Source of the DNA: Mortierella sp. BCC40632
Taxonomy: Eukaryota > Mortierellomycota > Mortierellomycetes > Mortierellales > Mortierellaceae
NCBI GenBank assembly: GCA_011634665.1
Contig: WAEK01000011.1
Location: 408,001 to 472,000, forward strand
Reading direction: 5' to 3'
Length of the DNA stretch: 64,000 bases
Each line of letters opens with the position of its first letter. Position 1 is the first letter of the stretch. Both the position numbers and the translations under genes were made by a program. Under the pieces are notes generated by a model. That model saw only the letters and a program-made list of their open reading frames with translations, did not search any database and was not told where the DNA came from. Of this stretch, positions 19,389-32,200 are shown one piece after another.

Positions 19389-22129
19389 CTAGTCCAACTT
19401 GACGTTTCGGTAGATTCGTACAATAAACTTGTTGGCTGCGAAGTGTCCGACGGATCCAAGCATTAGGAAAATAGCCATACATGCCAGGGCAGTGTTTCCA
19501 AAATAGAAGCTTGTCTGGAAAAGACCATACATCCTAGTGCATGACAATATAATAAAGAAGCAAAAGAAGAATGTTAAAAAAAATGCACCACGACCCTATC
19601 ATGGCATGGAGACCGAGTAGCGATACTTACTTTGTTTTTTGCATGAAATAATATACCGAGTAGATATAGACATAGGCTGCAGTCGATCCACAGGTGGCCA
19701 GACTCATCCAGTGCCACCGATAGTCTTCCGTATTGATCACAAAATACGTGCTCACCACTGTCACAGATGCTGTAACAAGCATCATAATCATAAAGACCAA
19801 TAGTCCAAACCCATACACATAGTAAACTTTGTAGGACCAGAATGATGTGAACAGGAAATAGATCTCGATAAAGATAGATGCAAATGGTAAGATCCCTCCC
19901 AACGCAATCACTACGATTGGTTCGGCATACCAGATCTTCTCTGGGATCGGTCGTGGGATAGGATGTACTCTGCAGGGGAAGTTAGCCTTGCCAGCCCAGT
20001 TCTTGCCCATAATTGTTCCCACAAATGTCAGCTATATCATGGATAGGGAAATAGAGTGGGATTGAATGTAAGCCATATGATTGAAGTCGTGTGTAACTGA
20101 AAACTGAAGTCCTGAGATCTCGCCTTGGATAGCGGCCAGACATACCGGAAGCACAATAAACAGCCAAATAGCCAGGAGAGCAATCTGAATACGGGCAATA
20201 TTAAGGTAGAAGGGTAGGTATTAGCTGTAGGTCCCTCGGACTTCCAAAAAATAAAAAAAGTAGAGAGACAATCCGGAAAAAGCACAATAGAAGTAGGGTT
20301 ACCATAGTGCCAAAAGGGATGGCACGCGTACTGTTGTAGTAAATCGCTATTGAGTTCGTTAAGCCAGAGACTATAGCCACGGCACCAGGCCAGAATGATG
20401 CCGTCAAGAACATAGCCCGGACCCACTCACGCCCGCCATATTGTGAGTACTGACTTGCGCTTGTATATCCAGAGATAACTGAAGTGAAGGCATATATGAA
20501 GATTGTTGCTGTCATTATGCTTGCCCTCTCAGTCCACTCCTGACCAAAGATTGTGTACAAAATCACAAAGAACGAAGTCCAAGCGAGTTGGTAGCCCGTG
20601 CCCAAGAAGGCAGCAAATGTCATTGGGTTTGCTGGAGGTCGAAATACATCTCCATGGATTTGTTTCCAACCATAGTCGTCTCCTAGATCGTGGTCCTAGT
20701 TGACATTCCATAGGCGAGTGAGAAACATAACAAGGTATCTTAGATATTTAACCCATTCAGAAAGCGGAAGAAATTCTACATCCAGCGGCCCTAAAAAATT
20801 CACTGCAATAGTAGACAGTACATACAAAGTCGCTCAGTCCAGCTTCCTTGTCGTATCTCGCAAAGTCTCTGCGGAGATATCGGATCCACATGGCGCTAAC
20901 AAATCCAGTCAAGAAAAGGACCATCATCAAAGAGTTGAAGATTGAGAACCAATGGATCTATAGGCATGAAGGGAACCAAAGACGTTAGACAAGGTATCGA
21001 AATAAAGTCATGACTCTCTTATTCGTATTATTTCTACCTTATTCTCGAAAAAGTCCGAATCTAGATATCGCTCAAATCTGGTCTTGAATTCTTTGTTGGT
21101 TGCTTTCCAGGATACTGAGAAAGTGAAGTCGACATGCATTCCTCCAGCAGTCCCCGTCAGTATTACAGGTTTTTCTGGAGTGACCTGAGCCGAAATGATA
21201 TGGTCTCCATTGTATTCTAGTTCGAAGCGCTGGTGTGTAAATAGTGCAACCGAATCCGTATCTTTTTCTTTCTTTCCGACCAGTCCTAAGAAAATCACAA
21301 CCATGATTAGACGGATCTCAAGAGAGAGGGCGTGCACAGAAAAGAGAGCACCACAGGCTAATGACTGATATTATTCACCTACCCCAGACTGGGAGGTCGT
21401 CGATAAAGAACTGGAACCAGTAGTCGTGTGAAATCGCATACTGGAACGTTTTAATGTCCTGAGGTGACAGCAGCCTTTGCGAGCAAATTGCTCGCGGATC
21501 TTCGCTCTCTAGAGTCATTGGTTCATAAAGGAGGTAAAAGGCATCGACAGTTACACCGCTAATCGCTTCGCCTCCACGCTAAAAGGTTCAAAATGAGTAT
21601 CGGTTCCAAAGGTACTTACGACCAAACTTAATAGGAATTCCCGAATTTACAAGTTCCATGCCCAAGAGAGCCTCGCCCAAGGTTTCGTGATGGTGTTCAA
21701 CCTTTCCTTCGCCTTTGCAGTATGGTAGTTGGAAGTACTCATATGTTTCCTGACGGTTGCTGATAGTAAACGAGGTAGAATACAAGGATAGCAAGGTAAA
21801 AAAGTCAGAAAAGGTGCTTGAGTGTCTAGGTACTTTTGTTGTCCATTTGCAAAAAGAAGCGGGTGTCATTGTGTCCTCTACCTATAAGGCCCAACAGAAT
21901 TGGCCCAAACAATGACTTCTTCGCCATCCTCATACTATTAACCGACAGTAGCAATGAGGTGAGGATTGATGTCCAGGTAGAAATAAAGTCAGTTTGATTG
22001 GATTAAAACGTTGTCCAAGACGCAGTCTACCTTGTGCGAATGTTCATCCGCATTGATGAGGGTTGCTGCCATTGATAAAACTGCCAGAACCGAAAGCAAC
22101 TTCCGGTTCCATCCTGATGAAAGTCTCAT
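19389..22129 (-). CDS. TM9SF/nonaspanin (EMP70-family) nine-span membrane protein
   Basis: Ten exons: 22129-22031, 21934-21882, 21759-21620, 21508-21383, 21285-21038, 20957-20826, 20695-20303, 20184-20146, 20031-19631 and 19533-19389; 591 residues. A signal peptide ([19 protein letters not shown]) is followed by the lumenal domain with [21 protein letters not shown] and [22 protein letters not shown]. Then come the first span ([19 protein letters not shown]) and eight further spans, ending in [13 protein letters not shown], the conserved cytosolic tail of the family. Such proteins cycle between Golgi and endosomes and help sort membrane cargo. The length is normal for the family. Exon 8 is 39 nt. 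The ATG used is the one directly before the signal peptide; an upstream in-frame ATG would add 31 residues. Confidence 0.93.
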
Positions 22130-22297
22130 TGATGACTCTTTCGTCTGGTTGTCACTTATGCGTCCTTCTGTGGATCGATTCTTTGCTGGTTGCCCTTTCT
22201 GTGCGTAATTTTGTCTCAGCAATGAAGCAGTGGGACCGAATGGAGGGTGAGAGCAGGATGTGTCGTTTAGTTTGAGGCTTACATTTGAAAGAGTCTC

Positions 22298-22306
22298 ATT
22301 TATAAA
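22298..22306 (-). promoter_or_regulatory. Possible TATA box of the TM9SF gene
   Basis: CTTTATAAATGAG on the minus strand, about 170 nt before the ATG. Only position and sequence support it. Confidence 0.25.
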
Positions 22307-22309
22307 GGG

Positions 22310-24400
22310 ACCTAGTTCAAATTCTCTGGCTCAGGATTTTCTCAACAAAAGTGACTTTTTGACTCTCGCCGCACTCGAGAGTTCTTAGAGATCTTCTGAA
22401 CTGACAAGTACCTAGAGAGTGCATAGAAAAGGCTCTATCTATTCATATTCGATAGAGGCCCTGCGCTATTATGATGATCCATGCAGAATCACGGCATATC
22501 TTGAACCAGATTTTGTCTTGGGCATGAGACGGAGAGTTGGCAGAACGTCTGAAGCTTTGGAGGGTTGTATCTGAGGCCACTGTTAGGTTGTGGCACCTGA
22601 ACGAAGCCAAGCTTCGCAAAACAGATGTTATATTTTTCTTGTCTGTGCTTTGATCCGGACATAACACAGTTAGGGGATAACTTATTTGTGATTCGATGTC
22701 ATGGCTATATAATTGTCCGCACTTTGGTCTCGTATCGCGGCAGTGCCTATTTACAAAGCCCGAATGTTGTAGTGTTGCCAGGGCACCAATAGTCAAGGCT
22801 AAGCAGTGTCGCCCAGACTTTATGAGATATCATGCCCAGAACATACCAAGGAGGAGCATGACTTTCGTAGAGTCAGTAATTTCTGAGAAAGTCGGTCCTG
22901 ATGGAAGTGAGTTCTCCCACCAGTCTAGCTACGGAAATGACGGCAGCTCTGCAAAGCGATCTGGTCGAACGTCCGTGGTTTTCGTTCCTTTGCCTACGTC
23001 TTCGTACCGGGTCATGCCCTCAAGTGTTCCTTCCTGTCCTGCAGAACTTTTCGCATCTGGCCATGACATCCTTACTCTGTTTTAGACCCTTGGTCTGTCC
23101 GCAGCCCTCTCTAAGCTTCCCTACTTTGTAGAAGTGGATGATTTCATGTTGTAGAGTGGGACACAGGAACCCAGCAATGGGTGCTTTGCGAAGATTCACT
23201 TGATTCCTCAATAGTTAGATTTTATTCAAATGCTATAGATTTGCGCTGAATAACTGGGGTTGACTCTTTCCTCAGCCTTTTTCTCGATCAAAAAAGTCGA
23301 GTGAAAGAAGCAATGGCAAAATATAAGACTGATGAGATGCGGCTGAGCAAGTATCAGATGGGCAGTGAGCGGGGGTGATGAGAGGGAAGGCGCCTTGGGA
23401 TCTCCTCTAATCAGGCGACTGACAAAAAACTTCGCCCACGGTCTTGCAAAAGATTCAGCAGAAGTAAGAGACTAGAGCCCGGGTATAAGATGAATAGACA
23501 CGCCCATGGAATACGTGGTGTTGTCGTTCGTTAATTCTTTCACATATTGTTCTAGATTCTCTATTTCCCTCACTGTCCAGTATTTTACACTCTCATCTCC
23601 TTGGTGTGATATACGACAAATCCACATATTGGTAAGTCTCTTTCATTTAGGCTGAGCATGGGATAGTTCAAAGTTAGAGTCTCTTGCAACGGAGGGTACC
23701 CTGTCCATCTCTTTGTTCTGGTGTTTGTACGACTGACCAGCTGAACTAACCGCTAGGATCTTATCTGCACATCTCTCCTGTTTGTCAAGCATTTGATGTC
23801 CATCAAGATGACAACCATACGGCGAAGTCCGAATGTCATTGGAAGGGATAGCATGCAGTACAGAGATCCGATGAGTTCGAGTAGTGCTGTCCTCCGCCCT
23901 TGACTTCTCTAGATATCGAAATAGAAAATCATCTCCACACCAATGATGCGTATACAGGGTTTTCGACGGATTGAAGGGAATAGGTGCAGGAGTTGGTGTC
24001 AAAGAAGCGACCTGGGCGTACAAAGAAAAACTCAATGACCGCGGATCAAGACCATTGTATAGTTCAGTGGAGCGACACACATCCTAGGTCCTTGCCAACA
24101 GAGTTTATTGCGGCATGATCATCTTTTGTTTTGTGGTGAGCATTCTATATCGAAACTGCTTTAAGTTTCCCAGGCGAAGGGACATTCGAAGAAAAGTAAT
24201 GAGTTGTACTACTCTGGTTGTTTGGGCATCTTATGGAGATAAAGGAGGGGTCCGCTATACCAATGGTAATTAAAGAGACCTTGCGAGAGAGTGGTGCTGC
24301 ATGAACCATCAACGCACAAATCTTATCTTTTGTGAGAAATGTCATTCTGGCTATGAGAACTCCACTCCAAAAAAAGAAGTCAGAGCTTCACTTAGTACAT
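22310..24400. other. Gene-poor stretch with unassigned ORFs
   Basis: Several minus-strand frames (24345-24145, 24080-23643, 22796-22443) could be exons of a decayed gene. I found no consistent phase or family match, although a stretch such as HRISVLHAIPS has a protein-like look. No RNA gene, repeat array or promoter was recognised. It may be remnant material related to the channel duplication further right, but this is speculative. Confidence 0.3.
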
Positions 24401-24939
24401 TGAAAACCCATGAATTTATTGGAGTCTATCCATAGGTGGTCTACTCGTTAGTAGCGGCTCTACCCATGTGTTAAATTTGGGAGATAAAAGAGATAAAATT
24501 GTGCTTGAGGCGAGGGCCATTTCTTGTAGTGATCCCCGCGGGGCGGCTCCTCAGTAATCCCGTGCTGTGGTAGTTCCGCGGAAGACAAATCGCGCTCAAT
24601 TACGGCTAGGTTCCGTCAGGTCGGACATAGCCTGTTTTACTGAGAAGATTTCCAAGCGAGTCCCCTCGGTTGATGGAAAAGCTTAAAAGTGTGACTACCC
24701 ACTTTGCCAACTATCCAGCCCAACTCTCAGCCGATTTTACTGTTGAAGGATCTGGTAGATGTGGTGTCTCGACTAAACCTAGGAGACGAGATGAGACTCG
24801 CTGGAGAACTAGAAGAGGAGGGGAGGCAAGCACGCAAGACCGCCTCCTGCAGTCTTGGATGAACAAGAAGAAGCAAACAGGTGCCGCTCAGAGTGACCAC
24901 CAACATCGAATTGTTTCGACCACGGTGTGATGAATAAGG

Positions 24940-26930
24940 TTCTCAGAATGAGATCCCGTTGGCTTTGTGCCCACAGCAACATTAACCGGGGTCCTGGGAG
25001 CACTTTTCCACATCTGCGTCTGAGCTTAGCGGGAGATTTGCATTCTCGGGCAAATATAATGGTTACAAAGGATAGTGACAAAATCATGAATCCCTCCAGG
25101 ACACATTCGTCGTTTCTTCATCCTTTTCATTGAGCTCAAACCTCTCTTTCCATCTTGCTGGCCAAACCAGCGTGAGCAAAGAGCTGTCGAATATGCCAGG
25201 CGCGCCCTTGGATGGCCTTGGTGGTGGTGGCAACCACTTGACTGGAACGAGTGTTCTCCAGAGAACAGTAGCACAGGGGATAAGTAGGGCTGTCTTGAAC
25301 AAACTTAAGCCTTTTGCTGCTTGGAATCCTCATTGCAATTATTGCATTCTCGGCCCTTTTCCTCTGGTCAGAGTATCGCCAATGGCAGTAGGATCGGTAC
25401 CATATACTCATGAAAGCGATAAACAAAGAAAAGAGTCAAGAAGGATGCAGCACAGTTTACTCATGTCTGATTTAGTAAGGGCGGTCAAAGACTGGATACT
25501 GGGAGCTACAGCGACCGCTAAATCCGACAAAATGGAAGAACAAACAGAGGCAAGTAATGATTGGTACGCGGATATGTTTGAGACGACGACAAGAGTGAGG
25601 AAAATGAGATCGGGATCGATGAAGGATATGACTTTGAGGAGCAATCGCTGTATTTCTGTTAGGTCCAAGGCAATCGAGATGTCAGTTTGAAAAGCAACCA
25701 AATCTTGAACTATTGAAGGTTCTTACGCCTTTTCTCTGCTTTTTGGATTATAGATTGCCCTACAATCTGCTAGATCTTGTAATGTATCTGGTAACTATCG
25801 GGACAAGTGTTCGTCAAATTTTAAACACCACTCACGGGGATGCCAATAGAGACGCCTGGGATCTAAGCTTCTGTTTGATTTTTATGTTTCTGCACATGGT
25901 AGGGTCTCAGAGTATGATGGCTAAAATTTTTACTCGGTTATTCTTATACACTCCCTAAGAGCCACTGGCCAATTAATCTTCCTTATTCGATTAACAAAGC
26001 TCGCAGAATTGCGAGTAATCGAGAGGGTTTGCAAGTATGTAACGATTGTGTTTGAGATCCTCGACCAGATTAAAGTGCTCTTCATGGTGTTTGCGGGCGG
26101 AGTGCTAGTATACTCGCTTGCTATCCTTCATATCATTCGCGGGAGCACCAACCCCGACATAGTTTCAAGTACCCTTCCCAACAACTTCTTTGGTGCTATT
26201 ACAACTGTGTTTTCATGCTGGTAAGATCAAAACAATAATAGCATCCATTACTCGTTAGAATGACTGAGAGCCTGTACTGAAAACTGTTTGCTAACAGGCA
26301 TTATTAACCTTCTTTGTCGGTGACGGTGATGCTTTAGAGAGGAGGGTATGACCCAATCGCTACTGACCTTTATGACGAGGGGGAGTACAGCAACTGGCCA
26401 CTGCAGGTTCTTTTGATGACCTATTTCGTCTTTGTCGTGACAATGTGTTGATCGGTAAGTGCACGGAATAAATCAGAAAAGGCCAATTTAGTAAATCTGC
26501 CAAGATAAACGAACAGCCTTGTCTCGTAGTAGATTGTAGTGGGAACTGCTAACAGAATCTCTGATTTATTAATGTAGTCGATTCTGTCTCTTTCTGCTTT
26601 GGAACAAAGAGTTGTCTCAAAACTAGACCTAATCGAGGGGCAGATTTCAAAGGATGAATTAGATTTCAAGCGGTAAATCCAGCTCCAGCATGAGTAGCAA
26701 CTAGTAGAGCAGAGAGATGAGTTATCTGGGCTGGAAAATAAGCTGAAGGGTAAGATATCAGAACTGAAAGGGAGGGGGGATCACAGGCCTGAAAGGTGAG
26801 ATCTCAGATCTGAAAAATGATTTGAGATGATGCTCATCATTGCAGCAATATCAGCATTACAGAGCAGTGAGAAGTGCTAAGAAAAGTACTAGATTCAATC
26901 GTGCTGAGCAGCGAGTAATGTTCATGCATT
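24940..26930 (+). pseudogene. Decayed tandem copy of the WD40-like/ion-channel gene
   Basis: Parallels the channel gene at 29227-35182. 25713-25898 corresponds to its third-segment exon (NLLDLVMYLVTIGTS; NRDAWDLSFCLIFMFLHM before a GT donor). 25997-26220 matches the fifth-segment exon (ELRVIERVCKYVTIVFEIL, VFAGGVLVYSLAILH). 26333-26455 is the sixth-segment exon (GGYDPIATDLYDEGEYSNW) and 26590-26870 the coiled coil. Damage is visible: one base missing before the donor at 26220, a few missing around 26443 (VTMC-stop before LIG), an in-frame TAG after SEYRQWQ near 25388, and stops in the coiled coil. The WD40-like half is absent, so it is an internally deleted duplicate. Confidence 0.75.
24955..25135. 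repeat. Block shared with 28890-29075
   Basis: The stretch starting near GCCCACAGCAACATT and running through TTTTCCACATCTG, GAGATTTGCATTCTCGGGCA and a CATTCGTCGTTTCTTCATCC end parallels 28910-29070 (GCTCCCACAGCGACAATC, TTTTCCACATCTGAGTCTGAG, AGTTCTCGGGCATATTCG). Both lie upstream of the channel-gene copies, so they look like a duplicated upstream or leader region. Both strands have open frames here, so a coding origin cannot be excluded. Confidence 0.5.
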
Positions 26931-26939
26931 AGTTCTTCA

Positions 26940-28880
26940 TCAATTCATTACTATGCCATTTCGAAAGCACTGGATTGGAAGTTTATTGCTTCTTTAAGCG
27001 TCTCATTGGAGCCGCTGCTACGCAACAATCAAAGCACTCGGTTCCAAAATGCTGATATTGGACTTAGGTCAAAGAAGAGCTCTAACTTATTGTGCTCTAA
27101 TAACTAGAGTCCATGCACCTCCAATGCTGGTTTTCAGAGTATTGCACGCATGAAAGGGGCAGCATGGTCCGCAACCTGACTCTATTTGAAATGTTGAGCT
27201 AAATGGTAGCACCAATCACCCTGAGGACACAACCTATGACTAGTTCCCGACTCCTGGTTTATTGAGACGTCTGTTGTGTGCAAAAAGGATCTACTCTTGT
27301 CAGCTGGGACCTTCGGCCAAAGACTATGCTCTTTCCTTATTAGTTGAACGTAATGCTTCAATGAAGGCACGGAAGTCTTGTTTCAGTTCTAAGGTCTCCT
27401 CCCGAGTCTTTGATCGCCTTCCTTGGATTAACGAATTAGCTACCCTGATTTTTTATCGCCTGACTCAATAGTTCAGGTTGTTCACTGATACTTGAGGCAC
27501 TCTCTTCGAGTCAGAGCATGAGTTATCGCCTCTTGACAGAAGTTCTTAATGCTATCTTCTTTTTCTAGTTTCTATAATTGGATTCATGCGTAAAGCGTTC
27601 TTGAAAAAAAGACAAAGGATCGTTCAGTACCAAACATATCCTGCTCAAGGAGCGGGCTGTTCTCTGCGTAGAATATTTAGATCTGATCTGTTCCATTCAC
27701 TTTCCAGCCTGTACATAAGCATAGAACGACATCCCTTAGATCTAGGTGTAAGGTAGCACTCTGACAAGTGACCATACTCTTGTGAGCAAAATAAAACAGG
27801 GGTGCGCAAGTAGAATGAGTAATGTGGTCAGAGCAGTTCTGTTTACACAACAACTCATAAGCTGACGAGGAGGTCAGAATGAAGAGCTTGAAAAGAGCTT
27901 GAAAAGTCCTCAACCATCCATAGTCATGGGACCCTGCCTCAGAACCTAAACAATATATGGTTGATAATTGGATTTCTCTACTCACTCTCAACTCATTCTC
28001 AAAACGATGCGTAACGAGATGCCATCTCTGTGCTATCTTTGTGCCATTTCATCACTCTAGAGGGTATGAAAACTCCTGGTCACTTTTGTCCTAATTCAGA
28101 AGAAAGCATACAGGGTGAGAGAGGACGGTGCTATTGCGCGGGCGAAGCGAAAAAGAGACATATTCTTCCTCAAGGTCTGAAATCGAAATTAAGCACTGTT
28201 TCGGGAGAAAGACTGAGAATAAGACCTAATCGGACGAGCTACGATTGAGTGAATGAAGGCGAGGAGTTTGGAGGAAATATATTAGGTCTGTTGACCATTG
28301 CAGTGGATCCTAACAAAGGTCAGCCATTGATATCAACCACTGAAGTTCATAGAGGGACTAAACGAGCAGAAGGATACGTATGGGGAAAGGCTTTAGCACT
28401 CAAAATGGAGGAGGAGAGGTTGCTATGTTCTTCCAATTCAAGCGATACCTTGAAAGAAGTGAGGGACCTCTGTGTAGAGTGGTTTGCTGTTCAAAGAGTT
28501 CCTCTTCCGCGGAAGACCGCGCCCCGTTCACAAGGATGTTTGTTCTGTACGACATGAGCTTTTTTTTTTTTTTTTTTTGGCACTCGCGGGTGGGTGCTGA
28601 ACTGGGACAATCCCAATACCTCATCCAAAGCTAGTCGGCAACATTGGTAACTCACCGTTACTTTCACTCCTGGGCGTGTCGATGCTATATTTTATGAAAT
28701 GGTGAGGATAGAACGTTTTGTCCCTGAAAATGATGGAGCAGGCTCGTTTTCAGAGATAAGAGTGGTCAGGGGGGGGGAGCACCTTTTGCCTTTTTCAATT
28801 CCACCCCCTGTAGCCTTGGGTGGATCTCAGGAGTGGCAGATTGCAAATGTGAATTAGGATGATCATCCACAGCCATTGAC
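26940..28880. other. Intergenic, no gene recognised
   Basis: Scattered frames on both strands (for example 28249-28557 +) lack splice context or family resemblance. A T18 run lies at 28561-28578. The motif TTCCGCGGAAGAC occurs here near 28504 and also at 24571, a possible small dispersed repeat. Confidence 0.3.
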
Positions 28881-28889
28881 AGGAAATGA

Positions 28890-29075
28890 GAATAATTCCG
28901 TTAGCTGTGCTCCCACAGCGACAATCGGGGGTCCAGGAACAACTTTTCCACATCTGAGTCTGAGTTTTGCGGGAGTTTTGAGTTCTCGGGCATATTCGAT
29001 GGGTACAAGGTCGGTAGGTCGGAATGGCATGAGCCCTTTTCAGAGAATGCATTCCTCATCTTTTTATGCCCTTTT
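28890..29075. repeat. Upstream block of the channel gene, duplicated at 24955-25135
   Basis: See the partner block. This copy ends about 150 bp before the ATG at 29227 and is followed by a strongly T/C-rich tract (29080-29180) that would form the leader of the channel gene. Confidence 0.5.
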
Positions 29076-29226
29076 CTCGTTCTTCTCTTCTCTTTCTTTC
29101 TTTTGTTCGTTTCGTATCCTGTCCCACTCTTTCTTTCTTCCTTTCTTTTTTCTTTTCTATCGGACTAATTTTCTTTCCACTTCTAAGGCCAGCACAGTAT
29201 TGGCCAGCGCCAACTCGAGGACCGAT

Positions 29227-32200
29227 ATGCAAGACCCGAGCGAGACAATTATTGAAATAGAGGCTTCACCCAGGGGTCTGAATGGCAATGGCCGTTCAGC
29301 TGAAGCGGGGGGACACCCTCCAGCAACTGTGGAAGCCATGACCAACGAGAGACCTCAAAGCAATTCTTCGCTTTTAGCGCCTCTCCCTCCAGTTCATGTT
29401 GGAGGCGGCATTTCTGAAGACCGAGGCGACGATAGTAACCTTTTGAGCTCTGAAGGAGTAAGGCAAAGGTTCCCTAAAGAGTTTACATCATCTGCATTTG
29501 CAACTCACGAAGAGTACGCGGCAATAATGCAAGAAGATATTCGAACAGGACAAGCAGGTATGTGAAGAGTAAGAGTGGTACAGATAGCTAGGGTTTTTCC
29601 GGCTATTGAGGTATTTGTCCTTACAATACTCCATGTCGTGTCAACAATCTCTAGAAAATCGTTGGTTCTTCGAGAAGAAGGCAGATGATAGCCGGAGTTG
29701 CGTTGGATCCAGATTGTGAGTGTTGATTGAGGGTTACATGTGATCGTTTCTTGGTTTTCAATGCCATCTGAATGCTTACTTTTCCATGTGTGAGATTAGA
29801 AAGTTTGCTAGCCCCGTACCCATTGGGATTGGCCAGGACAGGTGTTCTTCGGTAAGAAGTTGCTTTAGCAAAGCTAATCCTTCGTCTCGATAACAGCGCC
29901 CGTAAGAAACCACTACTGAGTCCTATTACGGTACTAGTTCATTGTCGATGCCGATTCCATGTACCACTTTGCTATCTTGTGCTTTTTAGTCGATGAAAGC
30001 GTAGACCGGGTTGATCTAATCAAGATCGGAGGTCACTACTGGGAGATTCCAAGCAGTCTAGTAAGAATGAGCGAGATGGTAGTTTTCGTTTTACCTTCAG
30101 CGCTTCTAGTAGTCATTAATATTTGTTATGGATCAACGAACGAACCGTATTGAGTAGAAGGCCGCCGCACGAAATCAAGGAAATGGTTAGAGACAATTAA
30201 TCGGTTCATTGGTGCCTTGGCTTGAAGTTGAAATTCTCATAGTCTGCAATACTAAACTTCTTGTCAATTAATCTATAGTTTTTGTTAGAGTCCTTCTCGA
30301 CAGGCAAATCTGTATTATGAGGAATTCAAACGTTACTATCGAGACTTTAATTCTCGGCAAGATAAAAGCACCTCCGAACGTTGAACTGTGCTACATCGAG
30401 CTTTTCAACACGAGCCGCTCTGGAGACATCTATGGTAAGGCTTACAACAGGCGGGTTAAATAGATCTAGTGTACCTTTCCACTAACTATCTGTGAATCCG
30501 CTACCTAGACTGCACAGGGTTCACCACGCCACTACCTCGCCAGTGCATTAACGTCAAAGGTTTTGACAAGGATGGCAAAACCTCAGATGGACGTATCACT
30601 AGATTTGCTCTATCTCCCACTGGATCGCACCTGGTAACGTTACTCTCGACAGCTCAAACAGTTGTTCTTGATTGGTGGGAGCTGGACTTGGTCTCTTCAA
30701 CTACACAGACAGTGTATCCTTGTCCGAAATCGACATCACACGCACGCACCATAGTTCAAATGCCGAGGGGCTTCTCAGCTTTGGGCCTAACTGTGTCGTG
30801 GAATGGTTCTCAGTTTGCCATTTTCAGTACCGAGAGGCCGCCTGGCATGCCAGTTTTTGTCTACAATTCAGTAGCGCTGGAGGCCTCTACATTTATCGAG
30901 GATCAACAGGGGCGCTCGCATTTTGAAATTCAAGAGTCGACCCGCCACAAAGGCTACAGGGACCTCGAGAACTTCTGTGGAGCTGCAAGGTTTACATCTG
31001 CAGCCTCAAACAAGTGGGATAATGATACCGAACGATTTGTCTCTTGTGATAGAACCGCCATTTCTATTTACAGCACTGGCGAAAAATGGCAATGCCTGCA
31101 TTCTATCCAGATGACGAATGCCCCCCGAAAAGGCGAATTTCTTTTCTCAATAGCAGCAACTGCTCCCATCCTTGCATGGGCAGACTCACCACTCCAACTT
31201 TCTATCTGGAGCGTTGATTCAGGAAAGCTCCTGCGATTGATTCCTACCCAGAAAAGCATTCAGCACCATCAAATTTCTTCCGATGGTCGGACAATCGCTG
31301 TATTTACCAAGGATGGCGCGTATTTTTTCTCGACGCAGTCAGGCAACCTCTTGCATCCTTTTGCTCTGCGAAATGCGAAGCCTACAGGGTACTTCAGCGG
31401 AAACGAGGGATTTCTATATCAGGATACAGCCTCAAGTACCACATATTCTTTTCGGTATGTGCTCACCAACGTCTCAAGTCTTTCGAAACTAAGGGAGTGC
31501 AAGTTGGAGAGCAATGCAAGGCCGCTCGAGCAAAGCTTTCAGCAGATTCAAAAGGAAGCTTCACTAGAGTCAACCGTCGTCGCTCTTCAGTATGGATCAC
31601 TAGTGCAACTGTCATACCTGCACGACATCCTGGTTTCGCCAAATGGTCCTCTTGACGTCAATTGTAACACTGAATGTGAACATCGGTCACGGCAACTTCA
31701 ACCAATCCATGATTCAACTATTTTCACGATCTTTGGGGAAGAGTATCCACTTGCAGCGTTTCATCAAACAAACATGCCTCCTCCAGACATATTCTTCTGT
31801 AACTCAATCTATGGTAACAGGTCATTTAAAGTCGACGCCTACCAACATTTCTTCATTGAGAGACATAACCGACTTGTATCGATATGTCTAAAAAATTCGG
31901 TTTTATCGCTCTTCATCTGGCAACTTCCTACCCAAACTGACCACGCAGTCGAGCTCCTTCTGGTTCTATCACTGGATAACGTTTCGGGACCAATCACGCT
32001 TTGGTCCTGTCCACATGAAAGGATGCTGAGCATCGTTCATGCTAAAGGCAGCATACCACTCTCACTGGATAAAACTCACCACCAAGGATCAAAGGAGTTC
32101 TTTCGGGCAATCGACACTATTATCCAAACATTTTATGTTTGTCAACTTGCTGGCTTAGACAATATGGCTAATGTCTACCTTCGATACCTTGGTTCTACTA

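Noticed and set aside
22011..22275. Plus-strand frames opposite the TM9SF first exon
   Set aside because: Shadows of the signal-peptide exon; they lack family similarity.
25408..25701. Hydrophobic 97-codon frame on minus, a possible membrane protein
   Set aside because: It lies opposite the remains of the channel pseudogene; the plus strand there aligns with channel exons, so this is most likely a shadow.
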